A stretch of DNA of 64,000 nt from Alligator mississippiensis (Eukaryota; Chordata; Crocodylia; Alligatoridae), in NCBI RefSeq assembly GCF_030867095.1, contig NC_081824.1, forward strand, positions 55,834,882 to 55,898,881. Direction: 5' to 3'. A program made the position numbers and the translations under genes. This document shows, piece after piece, positions 57,042 through 64,000 of this stretch. The notes beneath the pieces are model-generated. The model made no database searches, was not told the DNA's origin, and worked only from the letters and a program-made list of their open reading frames with translations. Within the stretch, counting starts at the first letter, position 1. Each line of letters starts with the position of its first letter.

Positions 57042-57608
57042 CAGGCAGTCCTCGGACTTATGACACAATTGGTCCTGAAAACCTCATCTTAAGTCAAAAC
57101 ATTGTAACTTAGAACCAATTTTCTCATAAGAAACAATATTATAAATGGGGGATTAGTTCCTGATACCCTATTTTCACCAAAAATAGCCCAGAATTTTGTA
57201 CTTGATCAATTATAGATCAGTAATATAGCTACATTAATGTATTTATATTGTAAATAGCAATCATATTAATTTGGAAGGACTTCTTTGAGGTGAATTTGCT
57301 GGACTTCTTGAAAGGCTCTTGGTTTGACTTTTTGAAGGGCTCTTGGCTGGAGTCTTCTCAGGAGTCTTGGCTGAAGGTTTTTCTGGAGTCTTGTCTGATT
57401 TCTTAAAAACAAGTGTCCAAGGAAGTTTGGACAGATGTTCTCCAGGGAGATGAGTGACGCAGCAAACTTGTTCGTTGGCATGGCATCACATTGGATCAAA
57501 TGTTGTAAAGTCAAAACTGACATCATAAAGTTGAAACAGGGTGTCAATTTATAAATGTTGTAAGTGTAAAACACTGTAACTCAAATGTTGTAAGTCAAGG
57601 ACTGCCTG
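57042..57608 (-). mobile_element. Tc1/mariner-superfamily element (Tigger-like), 567 bp
   Basis: Left end CAGGCAGTCCTCGGACTTAT and right end, inward, CAGGCAGTCCTTGACTTAC are terminal inverted repeats, and a TA dinucleotide flanks both sides (57,040-57,041 and 57,609-57,610). TA duplication is the rule for Tc1/mariner. Subterminal GTTGTAA and GTAACTC words recur. Comparison with copy 1 of the host repeat shows this block is absent there. The minus-strand interior holds a 24-bp repeat (separate entry). No catalytic domain seen. Confidence 0.8.
57283..57402 (-). repeat. 24-bp tandem repeat with coding-like periodicity
   Basis: On the minus strand five consecutive 24-base units keep one open frame, beginning KTPEKPSA and KTPEKTPA, then KSPSKSQT, KSLSRSPA and NSPQRSPS, i.e. 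an S/T-P-x-K-type octapeptide repeat. A longer frame in another phase (57,266-57,574) crosses the same units as L-Q-P-R-rich sequence. It may be the low-complexity tail of the parent element's protein or a simple minisatellite. Confidence 0.6.
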
Positions 57609-58281
57609 TACATGCATGTGGTAGCCAGGCAATATGGTGGAGAACAACTCCTGCTGCTCCCTCCAGCAAAGTCTATGGGAGTGTGTGTTGGGGGGGAGGG
57701 GGAGGGCATAGGCAATGAGTCACAGGTAGTTCATAAGGAGGATGGGGGGGCGGTCATGTGCCCCCTCAAAATGGTACTCCCACTCCCACTGTGTCCCACC
57801 CACTAGGTCACAGAGGCATCCTCTGTCTGGAGCTGGTCCAGCCAGGCTACAGCCCTACACCCCATGCCCTGCTGTGGATATAGAAATCTGGGGCTGGCAC
57901 ATGTCTCCCCATCTCCCCAATGCATCACCTGTGCCACCCCGGCCTCTCACACATCACTTATGCTCGCACCCCCCACCCTTCCCCACACACCCACTGTATT
58001 CCCTACACACATACCCTTCCTAATATACTGGGAGGCTAAGGCCTGGGGGTGGGGGGCAGCAGGTTGGGAGTGTGGGGCACCAGCAGGGCTGAGGGAGATG
58101 GGGGGCTGTGGGTTGGGAGTGAGGGACAATGTCATGGGCAGGGGCAGGGCACTGGCATATCAGGGCTTCCTGGCACCAAAAAGCAGTGGGGAGGCAGCTG
58201 CAGTTGGACCCCCATCCTGGTGAGTGAATTGAGCGGCCGGGCCTCTTATTTTCTATGATAAAAAAACCAAAATCAAATACC

Positions 58282-58350
<69 letters not shown>
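58282..58350 (+). repeat. (GATA)n microsatellite
   Basis: About 17 uninterrupted GATA units. It lies in copy 2 of the 1.1-kb repeat and not in copy 1. Confidence 0.97.
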
Positions 58351-58552
58351 CATCTATTTTATTATACTGATGAAGGCACTGGTAGGCTTCCAAATTGCTT
58401 TAAAATTGTAAATATATCAATAAAACACCATGTTCAACTGATACCTACATATACAGTGGCATTTCATTTTAATCATGGAAAAACACAGATTTGGGGGGTT
58501 TTTAATCAGAGAATTTTGGAGTTTTAAATAGAGAAAACTAGGATCCTTGTTA

Positions 58553-58951
58553 CTAAGTTTAATGCTGAGTTCAAAGGGAACTTGCTCAGAGAGGCAGAAC
58601 CAAGCTTCTAAAGGTTAGCTGGAAGAAAACATGTGCCTTAGGCTGCTTTTTATTCAGGTTTTAGAGTGGCTTTGTTTTGTTTTGTTGTTTTTCTCCTACT
58701 TTCAGGTTTTTATATAAAAAAATGTTGTTCCGATCTAGGATGGGAAATCTGTAATGACAAGGGAACTAGTGAATAGTTTACATTGCAAGAGCCAAGAACA
58801 AGAAAGAGAACCAACTATAAACAGAAGGTATCTCTACATGTACTGCTTGAGACCTTGGACTTTTAAATGCTTTTGGTTTGCACTCAAGTGATTAATCAAC
58901 GTGTTGGAGAAAGGAAACTTTTGCAAAGCTCCTTCTATTAGAACATTAGAG
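58553..58951. other. AT-rich sequence, nothing identified
   Basis: No feature recognised. Confidence 0.4.
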
Positions 58952-59151
58952 CAGGGATTTGCAAAGTTTGGTTACTGGAGCATCCTTAATGGTTGGGACA
59001 TCACGAACAATAAAAACAAAATGAATGTGCAATGCAATGCCTTTTTGTTTAATTTATATAACACCAATGGTCACCAGTGATCACTTTTTGGGCCACAGAT
59101 AAATGCTTTGCTGGCCTCAAGTGGCCCACAGGCTTCACTTTACAACATCTG
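58952..59151. mobile_element. hAT element, 200 bp, with 8-bp target duplication
   Basis: Left end CAGGGATTTGCAAAGTTTGG and right end, inward, CAGATGTTGTAAAGTGAAGC followed by CTGTGGGCC. CATTAGAG (58,944-58,951) and CATTAGAA (59,152-59,159) flank it, 7 of 8 identical. No coding capacity. Confidence 0.8.
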
Positions 59152-59159
59152 CATTAGAA

Positions 59160-59744
59160 TTTGCTGTAAATATCCCTTAAACTTCCAGAAGCCCTATAGC
59201 AAAACTAAAAAAAACCAAACTTGTTATTCTTCCACTATACAGGTAAATTACACATTCTGGGAGGGAAGATGAAATGGTAAATGCAGGATTTAAAAAACAA
59301 ACAAAAAGAAAACTGTATGCCTTTTCAGAAATCATAAGAAACAAAAATGGTACAGACCTACTTCAAAAAATTGCTTTAGTTTTCCCAACACCTCTAAAAC
59401 GTAACTAAACACAACAGAATCAAAGAAAAGCTAAGCATAAGGCACTGGAGCTGACCAGTCAATCAAAGGTCAACTAATAAAAAATGTATGATGGGGAAAT
59501 AAAGCAAGATATGGAGGGGGAATATCACTGGATGTCCAAATGCAAGACAAAATACAGATAGACTAACTTATTATTTTAAGTAAAAGAAAACTCCCTATTA
59601 TCTACTATTGCCTTAAACTCTGCATATTGAGCAAGCAGCTGCTCTTTTGCCACAAGAGCATATTAGGAACAAAACTGTGACTCAAGCAGTTTATACCTTC
59701 TTGCCAATTCTTCATCTATTCCAAGGTGAGAGGAATAGGAGAAT
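59160..59744. other. AT-rich sequence, nothing identified
   Basis: No feature recognised. Confidence 0.4.
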
Positions 59745-60060
59745 CTTCTAAGGCACAGACAGCAGTGACAATTTTCACCTGATCTGGCCCCTGAAAGTGA
59801 TTTACAGTCATGACCAAACACAAGTGCACAGCTGCAGAGCACTTTAAAAGGGCCCTATCCTGAGACAAACTGAACTCTCATTGCATGACATTTCAGATGA
59901 AGATGCTGCAAAATTGAGTGTCCTTATTAACATCTTTAAGCGTGTGCCAGGAGTGGGGCTGGGCAGACACAGCTCAGCCCTCCTCCTGGCTCCGTCTTCA
60001 GAAGGTGTGTGTGTGTGTGGGGGGGGGGGGGGTAGGACCTGAGGAAGTTCAGTCTGGGGC
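59745..60060 (+). mobile_element. Repeat shared with 43,920-44,450
   Basis: 59,757-59,880 (CAGTCATGACCAAACACAAG, TGCACAGCTGCAGAGCA, CTTTAAAA) matches 43,925-44,045 in the same orientation. The right part differs and includes a (GT)n stretch followed by about 14 G at 60,005-60,032. Class unknown. Confidence 0.55.
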
Positions 60061-60316
60061 ATTCACTTTGGTACTAATGCAGTATAGTCACCTTAGTATA
60101 AAGCTAATACAACCTATTTAACAGGGGGCTAATTAGGCCTTTATGGTTCTATTACTTATGGTGCCTGAACTATTAGACATAGTAGTTATGTGTGCATGGC
60201 ACTGCTTTGCATTGTACAGATGTACACTAAAGTACTAGGGATGTATTTGGTAGCCATGTTGGTCTGAGATAAAAATAAATACAAAACTCTAGAGCGATTG
60301 GTTTAGAGATGATACC
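60061..60316. other. Leader of the fold-back element or unassigned
   Basis: GGTAGCCATGTTGGTCTGAG near 60,249 and CAAAACTCTAGAGC near 60,281 lie just outside the fold-back arms and probably belong to the same repeat family. Confidence 0.4.
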
Positions 60317-60573
60317 TTTTATTAGACCAACTAAGACATCACAAAAAAATATATCTTTTTCGCCAAGCTTTCAAGCACAAGCGCTCTTCCTCAGGCTCAG
60401 GGAAAATTAAAGATGGTAAAAAGTCCCCATAGGTAGAAAATTTAGTTTATGTTCTACCTATGGGGACTTTTTCCATCTTTAATTTTCCCTAATCTGAGGA
60501 AGGGCATGTGTGTCCAGAAGCTTGCAGAAAAATATTTATTTTCTTTTGCGATTTTTTAGTTGGTCTAATAAAA
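60317..60573. mobile_element. Fold-back element, 122-bp arms, 13-base loop
   Basis: The arms 60,317-60,438 and 60,452-60,573 are inverted copies: TTTTATTAGACCAACTAA, CTTCCTCAG, GGGAAAATTAAAGATGG and AAAGTCCCCATAGGTAGAA each recur reverse-complemented. Part of one arm also occurs at 32,085-32,195. No coding capacity. The class is unknown. Confidence 0.85.
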
Positions 60574-61869
60574 GGGAACACTAAAATGCTAGCAATTCCA
60601 GATAAAGGTTTGTTGTTTTTTAATTACTTTAGTTTTGTAGAACCCAGATTTTTCATATAAAAATGGTTTGCAATCTGCTGACTTTGCTGCTGGTTGCTAA
60701 ATTTAAAATAAGATGCACAACTGCTTGCCAAAGGGTACTACTGGAGTAAAACAATTGCCCAATACAATGGATTGGAAAATTGGCAGCTTCTGATGTAAAA
60801 ACTGCAGCAAACTACTGGAGAGCCTCAGCTATATAGACCTGTGGGTAGTTTTCAAGTGCTCTTTTTAATAGGGATATAGTGAACTTAACACTATGAAAAA
60901 TCTGATTTCTGCTGTGTATTCATATATCAACACAGAATACTAATTTCGTAAAGTTGCTCTTTTAAAAACTTGTAAATTCCCATGCACCAGAGGATGTAAT
61001 ATCTGCCTCATCATACAACATTACAGGGTGCTGAATTGAATTATTTGCCTGGTAAAGTTTTAACTTTATTAAAAGCCTTTATATCCTTTCTCCCTCTGTC
61101 AATCAATATCTAACAGATTGTAAGATTTCAACATTTATCTTAATTAATCCAAAATGCCTTCCATCTAAAAATAACATTTAAATACATTTCTTTGAAGGTG
61201 CAAACCGCATATGAGGGTTGGCAACTTCAAAATGTTCAGAAGTTCAGTTTAATTTGGCTTAGAATTCAAAAGTATAACTTGTCTAATATTTAATGTAGTT
61301 TCCTCCTTATTAAAATGATACAACTTAGAATTCTCACACACTTCATTTTTGTGGATTCTTTATGCATCGCTAAAAACTCTGACCCCTAACTCTGACTGTT
61401 ATGTGTTAAAGATAGTACTTTTATCTTTACTTCATCATTTATGAGGGCAGAGCCTATACAAGTCATTGGAAACTTCTCCTCAAATGAGTTATAGTTTCTC
61501 CTTTAGCTGCTTAGCTCAACAGCTCTGAAATAAATGACTGATGATAAAAATAGTATATAAGTATTTTAACATATTACATTTTGTCTTTGTAATTTATTTC
61601 AGGACTTTGTAGATCATTAAATAATGTTGACTGACAGCTTCTTTTTCTTTCAACATAGTGTAACTCTACACTATCTCTGGGGTGACCCTTGGAGTGCCCC
61701 TGAGAAGCATATCCCGCTCACTCGCTTCCTCTCATGCATGCCAACACCCAGCATTCAGGCAGGATGAACAGTCTAGCACATCCCTGAACCCATATCATTA
61801 ATTGTTCTTAGCCTCTCTGTCTCAGAAGTGCTTTCTGGCACACACCCAGGACTGTATGACAGTCTTTAG
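60574..61869. other. AT-rich sequence, nothing identified
   Basis: About 1.3 kb with no recognised element. Confidence 0.4.
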
Positions 61870-62345
61870 CAGGGGTGTAAAACAGATGGCCTGTCGGATG
61901 GATCCAGTCCATGGATCCACTTTATCTGGCCTACTACATTGCTGGTGGGCAGCTACAATTAGTGGGATGTGGCCAGCGGGGATGAACCTGCTGCAGAATC
62001 TGAGGCCTAGCTCCATTATACATGGTGATTGGTGGAAGGAAGGTGAGTGAAGGCTGACAAAACTCCAGTCACCCTCTGGCCACTTTACCTATGGCAACTG
62101 TCATGGCCCTATCTCCTCAGTTACCAGCCCCCACTGCATGCCCCCCATTTGAGCTGGAACTGGGAATACTGGTGCAGCATTGTGTCACTGCTGTGTGCTT
62201 CGGGTTGGAGCTGCAGTTGCTGTCACAGACCCTAAGCTGCTGCCACCACTGCCACTTCTTCCTTGTGCCCTAGCCTGGATCCAGGTCACAAGGAGCCCTG
62301 TAGTCTGGATCCAGCCTGGGATGCAAGATATGTTTGACACCCCTG
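61870..62345. mobile_element. hAT-like non-autonomous element, family B
   Basis: Left end CAGGGGTGTAAAACAGATGG with GGATCCAGTCC, right end, inward, CAGGGGTGTCAAACATATC with CCAGGCTGGATCC. The flanking 8-mers GTCTTTAG and ATCTACAG agree at 5 of 8. Same family as 8,773-9,187 and 23,483-23,867; these ends are the best preserved of the three. Confidence 0.8.
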
Positions 62346-62597
62346 ATCTACAGATTTTTCAGGCTTTTGTAAATACCAGGCTGGAGAGAACAAATGAAGT
62401 ATTCTTCTTGATGATACTCCTGGGCTTGTCACAGGGAAAATGTAGTTTAGCTGCAGTTTAGTTGTACTATTAATCATAGTGTGCAGAGAGATGTATTGAA
62501 ATTACAAAGTTATAGCTACTTAAATAACACTGACCAAAGTATATAGGTATGGACAGACATAACACTTAGAATATTCTGAATGCACTTCAAAGCTCAA

Positions 62598-63353
62598 GGG
62601 CACATCCAGACAAGCATGTGTGTGCATTTTTACAGGGACAAATACCAGCAGCACATAGTTGTGGCACTGCTTGTTGTCCCTGGGGAATACCATTCATGAG
62701 TGCTGTGGTGTGTGGCCAGTTGCCCCAGTAGGAGAGGCTAGGGCCAGCACCTGGGATGGCCCCAGCAGCCTTTCCTGGGGTCCTGGGAGCAGAGCTGACC
62801 CTAGGGGGGTGCCAGGCCTGGTGCAAATCAGCCTGTGTAGGGCCCCTTTAACACTGCATGGGGCCTTGGTATCCTCACAAAGTGTGTGTGGGGGGGAGTC
62901 TCTATGCTTTTCCATGCTTCTCTGTGCTTCTTCTATGGCACAAGGCTGAGCCGCTAGCTCCAGGCAGGCCCCATGAGAGGGACCATGGCCACTCTGCCTG
63001 GCTCTGCAGGACCCCCCAAAATGCGGGGTCTGGGGTGGTCACCCCGATTTGCCATAACCTAGGGATGGTTCTGCCTGGGAGGCTCCCAGGGCTCCAGCAG
63101 CAGTAATGTAGGTTGGCAGAACTTGACTGCCAGGCTCCAGCTTCAGGTGTCATACACTGCCATCACATGAACCACCCCACTTTTTTCAGGTGTGGGTTTC
63201 TTGACACAGGATCTCTCAGTGTAAAAAAAAATCCACCACACTGAAAATTAGCAACGTAGAGAACATAGGCATGTGTGGCCCATGCAGTTTGTGGAACTGC
63301 AAATGGGTCTGCAGTGTCACAAACCACACGTGCATGCTTATCTGGATGCGCCC
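62598..63353 (+). mobile_element. TIR transposon carrying a nested second transposon
   Basis: Left end GGGCACATCCAGACAAGCAT and right end, inward, GGGCGCATCCAGATAAGCAT are well matched inverted repeats. CAA stands on both sides (62,595-62,597 and 63,354-63,356). The outer body matches 32,573-33,010. A distinct TIR element occupies 62,789-63,074. No coding similarity. Confidence 0.8.
62789..63074. mobile_element. Nested TIR element, 286 bp
   Basis: Left end GCAGAGCTGACCCTAGG and right end, inward, GCAGAACCATCCCTAGG agree at 13 of 17 positions, with GGGGTGCC and TTATGGC subterminal. The related outer element at 32,573-33,010 lacks this segment, so it is a later insertion. Confidence 0.7.
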
Positions 63354-63356
63354 CAA

Positions 63357-64000
63357 ATATCTAGATGTTCTGGCCACTTTAGACCAATTTAAACTTCCTG
63401 GAGTGTTTTAAAATCACACTGAAAAAAATAAAGTAATATTTTGAACCTGTTTAATGTTACATCCCATGCCTAGTGTCTGTTCAGTCCTCCAGGCATCCCA
63501 AACTGCACCTACCCTCATTCCCTTAATCCATGCAGGGCAATAGGGCCACTTCAGAACTCTACTGCCCAAAGATCTATGGCCTATAGAGCCCACAGTCCAC
63601 GGAAGCAGAAAGTCTCTGTGTTAGTTTTACTACCATGTTAGGGACCCTGGGTGGAGGATTCTAACATTATTTAGGGTAGAGGGGGGTAGGCAGGTCCTGA
63701 GGGTGGGAAAAGGCTGGAAAGAACTTTGTATCTCCCTGTTTATGGTGGATGGGTGGTAGTGCCTCTAACAGTAAACCCTTGTCAATTGGTGGGTGGTGGG
63801 GAGGTGTCAGTGTACAATGGGCACTTAATATAGCAGAATTACTGTCAATTCCATACCCAGTGTAAAGAGAATTAGCTCATTAAATGTTAATCTTTCCTTA
63901 CTCTCTATGCTGCACTCTTGCATCCAGTCCTATTCTGCATATATCTCTGTGCAATTGCTGGCAATACAACGTAGTTGAGTGGTTGGAAAAGCCAGGGAGT
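63357..64000. other. Unassigned sequence
   Basis: No feature recognised to the end of the window. Confidence 0.4.

Larger units (their letters stand above)
56855..58552 (+). mobile_element. Unnamed ~1.1-kb interspersed repeat, copy 2 (with insertions)
   Basis: Ends and interior match copy 1 at 4,105-5,218: GTGGGTTTCCCCTTGCAGGC and GGCTGGCAGAGTTCCAG at the left, the arm with CTGGTCCAGCCAGGCTACAG near 57,833, and GGCACTGGTAGGCTTCCAAA with ATATCAATAAAA at the right. It is longer because of a Tigger-like insertion (57,042-57,608), an extra GC-rich part (about 57,905-58,260) and a GATA microsatellite (58,282-58,350). Confidence 0.65.

Noticed and set aside
57266..57574. 102-residue minus frame as a transposase
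   Set aside because: No catalytic or DNA-binding motif of Tc1/mariner or pogo enzymes is visible; much of it is the 24-bp repeat in another phase.

Overview
The window looks like non-coding vertebrate DNA packed with transposable elements. The CR1-type LINEs, the many non-autonomous hAT and PIF/Harbinger-like elements, a Penelope-like endonuclease remnant and tRNA-derived SINE fragments together suggest a sauropsid. A crocodilian is my best guess from general familiarity with such repeats, and a turtle cannot be excluded. I found no host exon, rRNA gene, tRNA gene or CRISPR array. Every recognisable protein similarity belongs to a mobile element, and all of those copies are broken by stops or frameshifts.

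Layout. 0-10 kb: a decayed Harbinger transposase copy (minus), a fold-back element, an old CR1 tail, the first copy of an unnamed 1.1-kb repeat, a 1.6-kb 5'-truncated CR1 (minus) and a hAT-like element. 10-22 kb: two full and one partial copy of a ~500-bp terminal-inverted-repeat (TIR) element, an LTR-like block carrying a small transposon, a hAT relic, a Ty3/gypsy integrase relic beside an LTR end, and a nest of CR1 fragments in both orientations. 22-33 kb: three hAT-like elements, an internally deleted Harbinger derivative, a hAT copy with ~150-bp internal repeats, a CR1 tail carrying a small transposon, and a hAT with an exact 8-bp target duplication sitting in a SINE. 33-45 kb: GC-rich unclassified blocks, two SINE pieces, a cytosine-rich low-complexity tract and a plus-strand CR1 with endonuclease and RT parts, broken by a second repeat. 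45-64 kb: several TIR elements with internal tandem repeats, an intact-ended hAT, a ~400-bp-arm inverted repeat, a Penelope-like GIY-YIG remnant, the second copy of the 1.1-kb repeat carrying a Tigger-like insertion, a fold-back element and a doubly nested TIR transposon.

The genes do not work together as a pathway. The organisation is that of repeated insertion, nesting and decay in an intergenic or large intronic region. AT-rich stretches between the elements show nothing I can name. The most notable structures are the long inverted repeat at 54,452-55,795, the related TIR elements scattered along the window, and several transposons that have built internal tandem repeats.
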